NCBI GenBank assembly: GCA_044343935.1
Contig: JBIJDU010000005.1
Location: forward strand, 1 to 64,000
Source of the DNA: AcAMD-5 sp044343935
GTDB lineage: Bacteria; Actinomycetota; Actinomycetes; S36-B12; UBA5976
Length of the DNA: 64,000 nucleotides
Direction: 5' to 3'
Part shown: positions 26,487 through 34,853 of the stretch, one piece after another
How the letters are laid out: each line of letters begins with the position of its first letter
Position numbering within the stretch: the stretch's first letter is position 1
Translations under genes and position numbers: made by a program
The notes under the pieces: model-generated
Told to the model about the DNA's origin: nothing
Database searches by the model: none
The model's input: the letters and a program-made list of their open reading frames with translations, nothing else

Positions 26487-27954
26487 AGTTCGAGTTCGGT
26501 TTTGCCCATCACCAACTGGAGATCCGCATGTTGGCATGGTGCGAACCGCACTATTTAATTGGGCATATGCCAGACATACTGGCGGTACTTTCGTATTTCG
26601 AATTGAAGACACTGACGCTGCGCGAGATAGCGAAGATTCGTATCAGATGTTGCTGTCGTCGCTGCGTTGGTTGGGTTTAACCTGGGATGAGGGACCAGAG
26701 GTAGGCGGACCCTTTGGGCCATATCGACAATCTGAGCGAATGGATATTTATCGAGATGTGTCGGCAAAACTCCTGGTAGCAGGACATGCCTATCACTGCT
26801 ATTGCTCGCCTGAAGAATTAGAAGATCGACGAGAAAAAGCAAAAGCAGAAAATCGCACGCCAGGGTATGACGGCAAATGTCGTAATTTATCTGAATCGGA
26901 AATTACCGAATTTAAATCTGCCGGTCGAGAGCCAGTTCTTAGATTTAAAATGCCTGGAACTGACTTTACTTGGCATGACCTAGTTCGAGGCGATCTCACT
27001 TTTGCGGCTGAGCATGTGCCAGATTATGTGTTGGTTCGAGGTAATGGCGATCCGCTTTATACGCTAGTTAATCCAGTTGATGATGCTTTAATGCACATTA
27101 CGCATGTTTTGCGTGGTGAAGATCTTCTGTCAAGCACCCCGCGACAGATCGCACTCTATGCGGCACTGAAAGATATTGGCGTTGGTACTGGAATTACGCC
27201 GCAATTTGGCCATTTGCCATATGTGATGGGCGAGGGAAATAAGAAGTTATCCAAACGCGATCCAGAATCGAGCTTATCGATGTATCGCAATCAAGGATTT
27301 CTACCGGAAGGCTTGCTTAATTATTTAGCACTATTGGGTTGGTCAATGGGAGATGATCAAGAATTCTTTTCAATGGAACAGATGGCAGCGGCTTTTGAGA
27401 TTTCGCGGGTTAATCCAAATCCAGCGCGGTTTGACTTAAAAAAGTGCACTGCCGTCAACGCCGATTGGATTAGAAGCTTAACCCCGGCACAGTTAATTGA
27501 TCGACTGCTGCCGTATCTGCAAACTGCAGCAGTATTACCTGAAAAACCAACAGCTGAACAATGGACGCTATTAACTGATGCCATTGAATTGATCCAAGAG
27601 CGCATTGAGACTTTGTCACAAGGCGTTGAGATGTTGCGATTCTTGTTTGTATCAGATACTAATTTTCAAATTGATGAAACTGATAGAGTTGCAGTGCTAG
27701 ATGCAACCGGCATGACGGCACTAGCGGCAGGACAAGAGGCACTAGCGGCAGTTATCACTTGGAATCGAGTTGAGATTGAAGCTGCGTTGCGCGCTAAGTT
27801 AATTGATGAGATGGGGTTAAAACCAAAGAGCGCATTTGGCCCGGTTCGCGTGGCTGTAACTGGTCGCCGGGTGTCACCACCGTTATTTGAATCATTGGAA
27901 TTACTCGGCCAAGCTAGGACCATGGCTCGAATTGCTTCAGTACTAAGTAGCTGA
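26479..27954 (+). CDS. gltX: Glutamyl-tRNA synthetase
   Basis: Class I synthetase of 491 residues. Rossmann core with the HIGH-like motif in CPSPTGDPHVGMVRTALFN and KLSKR in NKKLSKRDPESS; a C-terminal anticodon-binding helical domain from about 325. With GatCAB and a tRNA-Gln gene nearby, and no glnS seen here, it is probably non-discriminating (charges tRNA-Gln with Glu); that is inference. Followed by tRNA-Gln and tRNA-Glu. Confidence 0.95.
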   Translation: MSEVRVRFCPSPTGDPHVGMVRTALFNWAYARHTGGTFVFRIEDTDAARDSEDSYQMLLSSLRWLGLTWDEGPEVGGPFGPYRQSERMDIYRDVSAKLLVAGHAYHCYCSPEELEDRREKAKAENRTPGYDGKCRNLSESEITEFKSAGREPVLRFKMPGTDFTWHDLVRGDLTFAAEHVPDYVLVRGNGDPLYTLVNPVDDALMHITHVLRGEDLLSSTPRQIALYAALKDIGVGTGITPQFGHLPYVMGEGNKKLSKRDPESSLSMYRNQGFLPEGLLNYLALLGWSMGDDQEFFSMEQMAAAFEISRVNPNPARFDLKKCTAVNADWIRSLTPAQLIDRLLPYLQTAAVLPEKPTAEQWTLLTDAIELIQERIETLSQGVEMLRFLFVSDTNFQIDETDRVAVLDATGMTALAAGQEALAAVITWNRVEIEAALRAKLIDEMGLKPKSAFGPVRVAVTGRRVSPPLFESLELLGQARTMARIASVLSS

Positions 27955-27962
27955 TCTGAGCA

Positions 27963-27992
27963 AAAGATGCTCAGGTATGCTTTCGCATCTTT
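27963..27992 (+). terminator. Possible gltX terminator hairpin
   Basis: AAAGATGC (27963-27970) pairs with GCATCTTT (27985-27992) around a 14-base loop. The T-run is short. TACTGT at 27992-27997 could be the -10 for the tRNAs. Confidence 0.35.
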
Positions 27993-28003
27993 ACTGTGTC
28001 AAA

Positions 28004-28075
28004 TGGGGTATGGGGTAATTGGCAGCCCAACGGTTTCTGGTTCCGTTAGTCTAGGTTCGAGTCCTGGTACCCCAG
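28004..28075 (+). tRNA. tRNA-Gln (CTG anticodon)
   Basis: 72-base cloverleaf: acceptor TGGGGTA/TACCCCA, D-arm with GGTAATTGGCAG, anticodon loop TTCTGGT (anticodon CTG), T-loop TTCGAGTCC, discriminator G. The last anticodon-stem pair is T-T. No encoded CCA follows. Confidence 0.92.
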
Positions 28076-28090
28076 CGATTTTCACCATCT

Positions 28091-28163
28091 GGCCCCGTTG
28101 TGTAGCGGCCTAGCACGCCGCCCTCTCAAGGCGGTAGCGCGGGTTCAAATCCCGTCGGGGCTA
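28091..28163 (+). tRNA. tRNA-Glu (CTC anticodon)
   Basis: 73-base cloverleaf: acceptor GGCCCCG/CGGGGCT (first pair G-T), anticodon stem CCGCC/GGCGG with loop CTCTCAA (anticodon CTC), T-loop TTCAAAT, discriminator A. No encoded CCA. It lies 15 bases after tRNA-Gln and both probably share a transcript. Confidence 0.92.
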
Positions 28164-28169
28164 CAACTA

Positions 28170-28206
28170 AACAGCAGGTAGATCGAGCGATCTACCTGCT
28201 GTTTTT
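28170..28206 (+). terminator. Strong intrinsic terminator after tRNA-Glu
   Basis: Perfect 14-base-pair stem (28171-28184 with 28189-28202), loop GAGC, then T5 (28202-28206). It separates the tRNAs from leuC. Confidence 0.9.
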
Positions 28207-28244
28207 AATTGCAGGTATTCTTGCCCTCTCAACCAAGGAGTTTG

Positions 28245-29651
28245 ATGGCCAAGACACTATCTGAGAAAGTATGGGATGCCCATGTGGTGGCCGAAGGTGA
28301 AGGAAACAATCCAGATCTGCTTTACGTGGATCTCCATTTAGTTCATGAGGTAACTAGTCCACAAGCTTTCGATGGCTTACGAGCCGCAGGTCGTAACGTA
28401 CGCCGACCAGATTTAACCGTGGCAACTGAAGACCACAACGTGCCAACGCTAGATATTGATAAACCGATCGCGGACCCAATTTCACGAGCTCAGGTTGAAG
28501 CGTTACGCAAAAATTGCGATGAATTTGGTGTCCCTAGATATTCGCTTGGTCATGCCGAACAAGGAATTGTGCACGTGGTTGGACCGCAAACAGGCCTAAC
28601 CCAACCAGGCATGACCATTGTTTGCGGCGATTCCCATACCTCAACTCATGGCGCATTTGGTGCCTTGGCATTTGGAATTGGCACTAGTGAAGTTGAGCAT
28701 GTGCTCGCCACGCAGACGCTGCCGCTTAAGAAATTCAAAACTATGGCAGTTACGGTAAATAACAAATTGCCAGAAGGCGTCACCGCAAAAGATTTGATTT
28801 TGACCATCATTGCCAAGATTGGAACTGGTGGCGGTCAGGGATATGTTTTGGAATATCGCGGTGAAGCCGTGCGCAACCTTTCGATGGAAGGCCGCATGAC
28901 GATGTGCAATATGTCAATTGAGGGCGGCGCTCGCGCTGGCATGATTGCGCCAGATGAAACAACTTTTGCCTACATCGAAGGCCGCGATCGTGCACCAAAA
29001 GGAAAAGATTGGGAGAAAGCACTGGAATATTGGCGCACCTTGCCAACTGAAGATGGAGCCAAATTCGATCATGAAGTTATTTTGGATGCTGCAACACTTT
29101 CACCATTTGTTACTTGGGGAACAAATCCAGGCCAAGGTGCACCACTATCAGCCTCGGTACCAGATCCAGCGCAATTCAATGATCCGGTAGAGCGCACTGC
29201 GGCAGAGCGAGCGCTGCAATACATGGATTTGCAACCAGGTATTAAGTTAAAAGATATTTTCGTTGATACCGTGTTTTTAGGTTCGTGCACAAATGGTCGC
29301 ATTGAAGATTTGCGCGCGGCAGCTGAAATTATTAACGGCAAGAAACTAGCCAACAACTTAAAGATGATTGTGGTGCCAGGCAGCGCTCGGGTTCGTTTGC
29401 AAGCAGAATCAGAAGGTCTCGATCAAGTTTTCCTGGCTGCTGGTGCGGAATGGCGCAGTGCTGGTTGCTCAATGTGTTTGGGAATGAATCCAGATAAATT
29501 GAGTCGGGGCGAACGCGCGGCATCAACTTCCAATCGAAACTTTGAAGGACGACAAGGTCCAGGTGGCAGAACTCATTTAGTGTCACCACAAGTTGCTGCC
29601 GCAACTGCCGTGTTGGGTCATTTAGCTGAGCCAAAAGATTTGGGGATGTAA
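28245..29651 (+). CDS. leuC: 3-isopropylmalate dehydratase large subunit
   Basis: Aconitase-family isomerase, 468 residues from ATG 28245, chosen because AAGGAG lies four bases upstream; the extra upstream codons from 28209 overlap the terminator. The 4Fe-4S ligands are in GSCTNGR and CSMCLGMNPD. GDSHTSTHGAFGALAFGIGTSEVEHVLATQ is the family core. It also serves the citramalate branch. TAATG overlap couples it to leuD. Confidence 0.96.
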   Translation: MAKTLSEKVWDAHVVAEGEGNNPDLLYVDLHLVHEVTSPQAFDGLRAAGRNVRRPDLTVATEDHNVPTLDIDKPIADPISRAQVEALRKNCDEFGVPRYSLGHAEQGIVHVVGPQTGLTQPGMTIVCGDSHTSTHGAFGALAFGIGTSEVEHVLATQTLPLKKFKTMAVTVNNKLPEGVTAKDLILTIIAKIGTGGGQGYVLEYRGEAVRNLSMEGRMTMCNMSIEGGARAGMIAPDETTFAYIEGRDRAPKGKDWEKALEYWRTLPTEDGAKFDHEVILDAATLSPFVTWGTNPGQGAPLSASVPDPAQFNDPVERTAAERALQYMDLQPGIKLKDIFVDTVFLGSCTNGRIEDLRAAAEIINGKKLANNLKMIVVPGSARVRLQAESEGLDQVFLAAGAEWRSAGCSMCLGMNPDKLSRGERAASTSNRNFEGRQGPGGRTHLVSPQVAAATAVLGHLAEPKDLGM

Positions 29652-30241
29652 TGGAAGCGTTCATCAAACACACCGGAGTTGGCGCGCCGCTGCGTCGTAG
29701 CAATGTTGATACCGATCAGATAATTCCAGCTGAGTATCTAAAGCGAATTACGCGTCATGGCTATGAAGATGCGCTCTTTAAAGCATGGCGAGATGACGAG
29801 TCATTTGTGCTTAATCACCCGATCTATAAAACCGCCACGGTATTAGTTGCTGGTCCTGAGTTTGGCACCGGCTCATCTCGCGAGCACGCAGTTTGGGCGT
29901 TAATGGATTACGGTTTCAAGGTAGTAATTTCACCTAGATTTGCCGACATCTTTCGTGGCAACTCAGGTAAAGGTGGCTTGCTTACGGCGCAAGTTACAGA
30001 TGAGGTAACTGAGCAACTTTGGGCCTACTTAGAAGCTGATCCCGGCGCAAAAATTACAGTTGATTTACCAACTCAGCAGATCACCGCAGGCGAGATTGTG
30101 GCTAGTTTTGAGATTGATCCATACGTTAAATGGCGCTTGCTTGAAGGACTAGATGACATTGGCATCACAATGCAACAACTAGACCAAATCGGTGCTTTTG
30201 AGCAAAATCGAGCCAGTTGGCGGCCAAAAACCACCGCTTAG
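29651..30241 (+). CDS. leuD: 3-isopropylmalate dehydratase small subunit
   Basis: The 196-residue swivelling domain partner of LeuC, with the substrate-binding GTGSSREHAVWAL motif and VISPRFADIFRGN. It completes the LeuCD isomerase. Last gene of the leuCD pair; the HU gene follows after 115 bases that contain no obvious gene. Confidence 0.95.
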   Translation: MEAFIKHTGVGAPLRRSNVDTDQIIPAEYLKRITRHGYEDALFKAWRDDESFVLNHPIYKTATVLVAGPEFGTGSSREHAVWALMDYGFKVVISPRFADIFRGNSGKGGLLTAQVTDEVTEQLWAYLEADPGAKITVDLPTQQITAGEIVASFEIDPYVKWRLLEGLDDIGITMQQLDQIGAFEQNRASWRPKTTA

Positions 30242-30356
30242 GGCAAAAACCAGTTAGTTGTGAGGGAATTTCCTGCGTGTCGGCCATATCTATGGGGGAA
30301 TTTGCCTACGCTTTGTGGGTCGGTAAGTAATCGGCAAACAACTTTGGAGGTTCTTC

Positions 30357-30653
30357 GTGAACAAGGCAGAACTAGCGGATGCAGTTGCCGCTGATCTGGA
30401 CATCTCTCGCAAGCAAGCGCTAGAGGCAATTGATTCAGTACTAGACAACATCGTTCATGCTGTTGTCAAAGATGACAAGGTTTCCCTTGTTGGCTTTGGT
30501 ACCTTTGAAAAGGCTAAGCGAGCAGCTCGCAATGGCCGTAATCCACAAACTGGTGCGGTTGTAAAGATCCCAGCAACTTCAGTGCCTAAATTCAAGGCAG
30601 GAGCAGAATTCAAAGGTCTAGTTTCAGGCAAGAAGAAGGCTTCTCGCAAATAA
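30357..30653 (+). CDS. HU-family DNA-binding protein
   Basis: 98 residues. MNKAELADAVAADLDISRKQALEAI is the HU helix pair and RNGRNPQTG the DNA-binding arm signature. The C-terminus is a short basic tail (SGKKKASRK), not the long Lys/Ala tail of mycobacterial HupB. GTG start with a strong TTTGGAGG site seven bases upstream. Nucleoid protein; location next to leuCD is common in actinobacteria. Confidence 0.93.
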   Translation: MNKAELADAVAADLDISRKQALEAIDSVLDNIVHAVVKDDKVSLVGFGTFEKAKRAARNGRNPQTGAVVKIPATSVPKFKAGAEFKGLVSGKKKASRK

Positions 30654-30671
30654 TTTGCTAAGTTTAGACAA

Positions 30672-30706
30672 CTCGGGCGTCAGGTGTTTTGCACTTGGCG
30701 CCCGAG
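30672..30706 (+). terminator. Terminator hairpin after the HU gene
   Basis: A 15-pair stem (30672-30686 with 30692-30706, two G-T pairs) capped by TTTTG, followed by ATGTTTT rather than a clean T-run. Confidence 0.7.
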
Positions 30707-30712
30707 ATGTTT

Positions 30713-30718
30713 TAGGGT
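30713..30718 (+). promoter_or_regulatory. Putative -10 element for the acyltransferase gene
   Basis: TAGGGT ends eight bases before ATG 30727, two bases longer than the usual leaderless spacing here. No ribosome site. Confidence 0.35.
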
Positions 30719-30726
30719 GAGGGCAC

Positions 30727-31461
30727 ATGAGCGCAGTTAAGCGAAAAGACAAATCATTTATCTGGTGGCTAGTTGCGGTGCTGCTTCAACCAAAAATGAC
30801 ATTGCTAACTAAACACGATTGGCGAAATTCAAACCGGGTAAATGTTGACAGCGGAATCATTTTTGCCGGCAACCACATTTCTTGGTTTGACTCATTTCCA
30901 GTTGCTCACTTTATGTGGGCGAATAATCGGCCACCGATTTATTTAGGTAAAGAATCTGTCTTCAAAGTAAAGGTAATCGGATCGCTACTGCGCGCGCTCG
31001 ATCAAATTCCAGTTAAGCGAAATACTGATGATGCCGCCAGTGCGCTTAGTTTTGCCGCAGAGCGAATCAATGCTGGTGAAGCAGTTGTAATTTATCCCGA
31101 AGGCACTATCACCAGAGATCCAGCGCTTTGGCCGATGAAAGGTAAAACTGGCGCAGTTCGATTAGCGCTACTAACTGGCGCTCCACTAATTCCATTTGCA
31201 CAATGGGGAGCACAAGAAGTTATTCCACCGTATCAACTTAAGCTTAAATTGTTTCCTCGTAAAACTATGAAAATTAATGTTGGCGAACCGATTGATATTA
31301 GTAAATATCAAGGTAAGCCAATTACTGATGAATTGCTTGCAATTGCCACCGAAGAATTGATGCAGCAAATAGCAGATCTACTTGGCGAGTTGCGAAATGA
31401 AACGGCACCAACCAAACGTGAATCACTCTCGCAGTGGTTAGCGAAGAAAGATCAAGCCTGA
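30727..31461 (+). CDS. 1-acyl-sn-glycerol-3-phosphate acyltransferase (PlsC family)
   Basis: A 244-residue membrane-associated acyltransferase. The HX4D catalytic motif is NHISWFD (about residues 46-52), and the glycerophosphate-binding YPEGT motif follows at about 125. It makes phosphatidic acid; with cdsA elsewhere in the window it supplies phospholipid synthesis. Which acyl acceptor it prefers cannot be told. It converges on the PLP enzyme gene with a 10-base overlap of the 3' ends. Confidence 0.88.
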   Translation: MSAVKRKDKSFIWWLVAVLLQPKMTLLTKHDWRNSNRVNVDSGIIFAGNHISWFDSFPVAHFMWANNRPPIYLGKESVFKVKVIGSLLRALDQIPVKRNTDDAASALSFAAERINAGEAVVIYPEGTITRDPALWPMKGKTGAVRLALLTGAPLIPFAQWGAQEVIPPYQLKLKLFPRKTMKINVGEPIDISKYQGKPITDELLAIATEELMQQIADLLGELRNETAPTKRESLSQWLAKKDQA

Positions 31462-32561
31462 TCTAGCGCTTGCGATAAGTCTTGCCAAAGATCTTCAACA
31501 TCTTCAATTCCCACACTTAATCTAATCAAGTTTTCCGGCACCCCAACAGGTTCATTTGCCCAGCGGCGACGGCGTTCAAGTTGAGATTCAACGCCACCTA
31601 AACTGGTTGAATGAGACCAAAGTTCCGTTGCGTTAGCCACTCGTTCACAAGCAGCCGCATCACCGGTTAAAACAATTGAAAACACTGAGCCATAGCCACA
31701 CATCTGCGATTTAGCTAATTCATAATCTGGATGGCTAGGTAATCCCAGGTGATAAACCTGCGCCACTTTTGGGTGAGTAGATAATCGCTGCGCTAAATCA
31801 AAAGCAGATGCTGATGCCCGATCCTGACGGAGTTGAAGTGTGCGAATTCCGCGTAAAAGTAGGTATGCGTCAAACGGACTTATCACCGCACCAATTAAAG
31901 TGCGAATATCTGCTAATTTTTGAAGCAATTCGGTGTTTCGAGTTATCAAAGCACCCGCCAGCAGATCAGAGTGGCCACCTAATTGTTTGGTAGCGCTGTG
32001 CATCGAGATATCTGCGCCCAAATCAAGTGGAGATTGATGAAGTGAGCCAGCGAGCGTGTTATCAACTGCAGTAATCCCGCTAGTTGCCGCAGCAATCGCG
32101 CGGATATCCCACACTCGGATAGTGGGATTTGTTGGCGTATCTAACCAAACCAGATCTGCCGTTTCCGCCGCAGCGATCATCGCGGCTTGATCTCCAGTTG
32201 GAATGAGTTTTAAGTTGATTCGGTTAGCGGTGGCTAATTCCTTTAATCTTTTGTCGATGCCGCTATAGCCAACATCGCCGGCAACTACTGTTGCGCCAAC
32301 TGGTAGTAACTCAACTACTGCATTGAACGCTGCCATCCCGCTGCTGAATAGCAGAGCACTGCCATTTTCCAATGTGCCAATTGCGGTTTCGGTTGCCACC
32401 CAGGTGGGGTGGTTGTTTCGCGCATAGCCGTACTCGCCACCAGCATTAAATCCAGTACTAAGTGTGATGCTTGGGTTAAGTGGCGAGCCAGCATCATGAC
32501 TGCGGCCAGCTTGCACCAACTTGGTCACTAGTTTCCAGCGATTTGGCTTTGATTTATCCAT
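31452..32561 (-). CDS. Cys/Met metabolism PLP enzyme (cystathionine gamma-synthase/lyase type)
   Basis: Fold-type I PLP enzyme of 369 residues. The Schiff-base Lys is in HSATKQLGGHSD; the Tyr/Arg phosphate-binding region is near YGYARNNHPTW; LDTPTNPTIRVWDI is the cofactor-binding strand. The family includes cystathionine gamma-synthase (metB), gamma- and beta-lyases, and O-acetylhomoserine sulfhydrylase; sequence reading alone cannot settle which. It is divergent from ddl; TAACCT six bases before its ATG suggests a leaderless message. Confidence 0.85.
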   Translation of the reverse strand: MDKSKPNRWKLVTKLVQAGRSHDAGSPLNPSITLSTGFNAGGEYGYARNNHPTWVATETAIGTLENGSALLFSSGMAAFNAVVELLPVGATVVAGDVGYSGIDKRLKELATANRINLKLIPTGDQAAMIAAAETADLVWLDTPTNPTIRVWDIRAIAAATSGITAVDNTLAGSLHQSPLDLGADISMHSATKQLGGHSDLLAGALITRNTELLQKLADIRTLIGAVISPFDAYLLLRGIRTLQLRQDRASASAFDLAQRLSTHPKVAQVYHLGLPSHPDYELAKSQMCGYGSVFSIVLTGDAAACERVANATELWSHSTSLGGVESQLERRRRWANEPVGVPENLIRLSVGIEDVEDLWQDLSQALDQA

Positions 32562-32567
32562 GGCGTC

Positions 32568-32573
32568 AGGTTA
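32568..32573 (-). promoter_or_regulatory. Putative leaderless -10 element for the PLP enzyme gene
   Basis: TAACCT (minus strand) ends six bases before ATG 32561. Confidence 0.5.
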
Positions 32574-32590
32574 TCGGGTCGGGCAACCAC

Positions 32591-32596
32591 TAGGTT
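32591..32596 (+). promoter_or_regulatory. Putative leaderless -10 element for ddl
   Basis: TAGGTT ends six bases before ATG 32603. The two divergent -10s in this 41-base gap lie back-to-back, 17 bases apart, so the promoters must overlap. Confidence 0.5.
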
Positions 32597-32602
32597 TTCA
32601 GC

Positions 32603-33622
32603 ATGGGAAAAACCATTGCCGTGTTATTTGGCGGACCAAGCAATGAGCACGAGATCTCATGCTTGAGTGCCAAAACGGTGATGACTGCGCTGCAAGCTGC
32701 AGGTTATTTGGTTTATCCGGTTGCAGTTGATCGGGATTTGAATTGGCGGCATGTGCCAAGCGCAATCTCGGAGCTAGCGGCAATTTCAGATCGATTGCCC
32801 AGCACTGCTGATCTAACTGGTGAGCAGATATCAACGATAACAGCTGATCTCGCATTTCCAGTGCTGCATGGCGTATGGGGTGAAGACGGCGGCGTGCAGC
32901 AACGACTAACAGAGTTGAAATTGCCATACGTCGGCTCTGGGGTGGCAGCATCAAAGTTAGCAATGGATAAAGCTGCAACTAAATCTGTGCTGTTTGAAAT
33001 TGGTGTGCAGGTTGTGCCAGCAGTATTAGTGACCAAGTCAACTTGGGAATCCCAACTACCTCAAATTTCGCAATTAGGTGAAGACTTATTTATTAAGCCG
33101 TGCCATGGTGGCTCATCTCTGGGCGTTACGCATCTAAAATCACTAGAACAACTACCTGATGCGCTACAGCAAGTTTTCGCCTTGAGTGATGATGCAATTG
33201 TTGAAATTGCGGTATCAAGGCCGCGCGAAATTGAAATAGGCGTGCTACAGCAACCAGATGGCAAGTTAGTGATGAGTGTTTGTGGTGAAATCAAATTACG
33301 ACCAGAGTTTGATTTTTATGATTATCAAGCGAAGTACTTAGCTGATGGCGCGGAGTTAATTGTTCCAGCTCAATTATCTGATCAGACGTACCGTGCCATA
33401 AGTGAGGCTGCCCAAAATGCGTTTACCGCGCTAGGTTGCGCAGGACTTGCTCGAGTTGATTTCTTAGTTACAGCCGATGACTTGATTTATCTTAATGAAG
33501 TTAACACTATGCCTGGCTTTACCCAGATTTCAATGTATCCAAAAATGTTTGCGGCATCTGGAATTGAACTGCCGGAATTAGTTGATGCACTAGTTCAGCA
33601 CGGACTTGCTGCCAGTAGGTAA
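32603..33622 (+). CDS. ddl: D-alanine--D-alanine ligase
   Basis: ATP-grasp ligase of 339 residues for peptidoglycan precursor synthesis. N-terminal VLFGGPSNEHEISCLSAK, HGVWGEDGGVQ, the ATP-binding KPCHGGSSLGV loop and the Mg site LNEVNTMPGFT are all present. It is followed two bases later by thiL, a common actinobacterial pairing. Confidence 0.95.
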   Translation: MGKTIAVLFGGPSNEHEISCLSAKTVMTALQAAGYLVYPVAVDRDLNWRHVPSAISELAAISDRLPSTADLTGEQISTITADLAFPVLHGVWGEDGGVQQRLTELKLPYVGSGVAASKLAMDKAATKSVLFEIGVQVVPAVLVTKSTWESQLPQISQLGEDLFIKPCHGGSSLGVTHLKSLEQLPDALQQVFALSDDAIVEIAVSRPREIEIGVLQQPDGKLVMSVCGEIKLRPEFDFYDYQAKYLADGAELIVPAQLSDQTYRAISEAAQNAFTALGCAGLARVDFLVTADDLIYLNEVNTMPGFTQISMYPKMFAASGIELPELVDALVQHGLAASR

Positions 33623-33624
33623 TT

Positions 33625-34578
33625 ATGAACACAGATTTGACCATGCAAGTTAGCGAACTCGATGAACATGAGTTGGTTCGATTAATTTTGTCGGTGCTGA
33701 CAAAATATCAAACTTCGCAGTTAGTGGTTCAGCCAGGAGATGATGCCGCAGTTTTGCCTGGCCTTACCCAACCAACTATCACAGCTGATCTATTGATTGA
33801 AGATGTTCATTTTCAAACAAATTGGTCAAGTGCATCCGATATCGGAACTAGAGCAGCTGCTGCGAATTTAGCAGATTTAATTGCGATGGGAGCGCGACCA
33901 ACTGCGCTAACGGTTTCGCTGGGTTTGCCAGCAACAACTCAGGTTGGGTATGTCATTGAATTAATTGAAGCGATTTCAGCTGAAGCCAGTTTAACTTCAG
34001 CACAAGTTGTTGGTGGCGATGTCACTAAAAGTGAAAAACTAGTTGTTTCAATTACTGCTGTTGGAGATTGTGAGACCCGCAGGCCAATACTGCGCTCTGG
34101 AGCAGTTGTTGGAAATTTAGTTGGATTAATTGGTCGCATCGGTCATGCCCAAGCTGGCCTGGAATTATTAACCGCTGGCTTAACCAAACCCGCCGGTTTG
34201 ATTGCAGCCCATCAGCGACCTATTGTTTCTTATCAAGCCGGTATTGCGGCTTGGCCAGTTGCCAACGCCATGATTGATGTTTCAGATGGCTTGCTAGTTG
34301 ACCTCGGCCATATTGCTCGAGCTTCTTCGGTAGCAATGTCATTAAGTTCAGCACAATTGGAAAACTTAGTTTCACCTGATTTAGTTGCAGCGGCAGCGGC
34401 ACTGCGGGTCGATCCAGTTAGCATGCTGTTAAGCGGCGGCGATGACCATGCCTTTATCGTGGTTGCACCAGTGCTACCCGAAGGGACAAAACAAATTGGT
34501 GAAGTGAAATCAGGTAGCGGTGTTTGGCTGGATAACCAACCAGCCCAATTACTGGGCTATCGACACTTTAGCGGCTGA
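33625..34578 (+). CDS. thiL: Thiamine-monophosphate kinase
   Basis: Phosphorylates thiamine phosphate to thiamine diphosphate. PurM-like fold, 317 residues, with GDDAAVL near 38-44, the Mg-binding DLLIEDVHF and NLADLIAMGARP motifs, and the C-terminal domain with VSDGLLVDLGHIA and SGGDDHAF. The product cofactor is required by IlvB. Its 3' end overlaps the convergent rpmB 3' end by 11 bases. Confidence 0.94.
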   Translation: MNTDLTMQVSELDEHELVRLILSVLTKYQTSQLVVQPGDDAAVLPGLTQPTITADLLIEDVHFQTNWSSASDIGTRAAAANLADLIAMGARPTALTVSLGLPATTQVGYVIELIEAISAEASLTSAQVVGGDVTKSEKLVVSITAVGDCETRRPILRSGAVVGNLVGLIGRIGHAQAGLELLTAGLTKPAGLIAAHQRPIVSYQAGIAAWPVANAMIDVSDGLLVDLGHIARASSVAMSLSSAQLENLVSPDLVAAAAALRVDPVSMLLSGGDDHAFIVVAPVLPEGTKQIGEVKSGSGVWLDNQPAQLLGYRHFSG

Positions 34579-34756
34579 CGGTTTTGCCGGCTTTGATGCA
34601 AGAAGTGCAGGCATAAACTGCTTTTGAGTTACTACCTGTGCTTACTCGCACCTTCTGAATGTTTGGATTGAATCGCCGACGAGTCTTGTTTTCGGCATGC
34701 GAAACGTTGTTTCCGAAACGTGGGCCCTTGCCGCAGATTTCACACGTCGCAGCCAT
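34568..34756 (-). CDS. rpmB: 50S ribosomal protein L28 (zinc-binding form)
   Basis: 62 residues. CEICGKGP near the N-terminus and CTSCIK near the C-terminus give the CxxC...CxxC zinc site of the C-plus form. A GAGGAG ribosome site precedes the ATG. It is divergent from recG. In many actinobacteria a DAK-phosphatase-domain gene sits between rpmB and recG (from memory); it is absent here. Confidence 0.95.
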   Translation of the reverse strand: MAATCEICGKGPRFGNNVSHAENKTRRRFNPNIQKVRVSTGSNSKAVYACTSCIKAGKTVSR

Positions 34757-34840
34757 CTTGATCTCCTCAGGTATTGCCCTCGATCGGGGACATCCCCCAA
34801 CGAGCAGAGGCGAATACTAACCCACGCCCTAATTTTGCGA

Positions 34841-34846
34841 GATACT
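34841..34846 (+). promoter_or_regulatory. Putative leaderless -10 element for recG
   Basis: GATACT ends seven bases before ATG 34854, with no ribosome site. Confidence 0.5.
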
Positions 34847-34853
34847 CACCGCC

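Noticed and set aside
33500..33640. TPP riboswitch before thiL
   Set aside because: thiL starts two bases after ddl, leaving no leader, and no TPP core motif is present.
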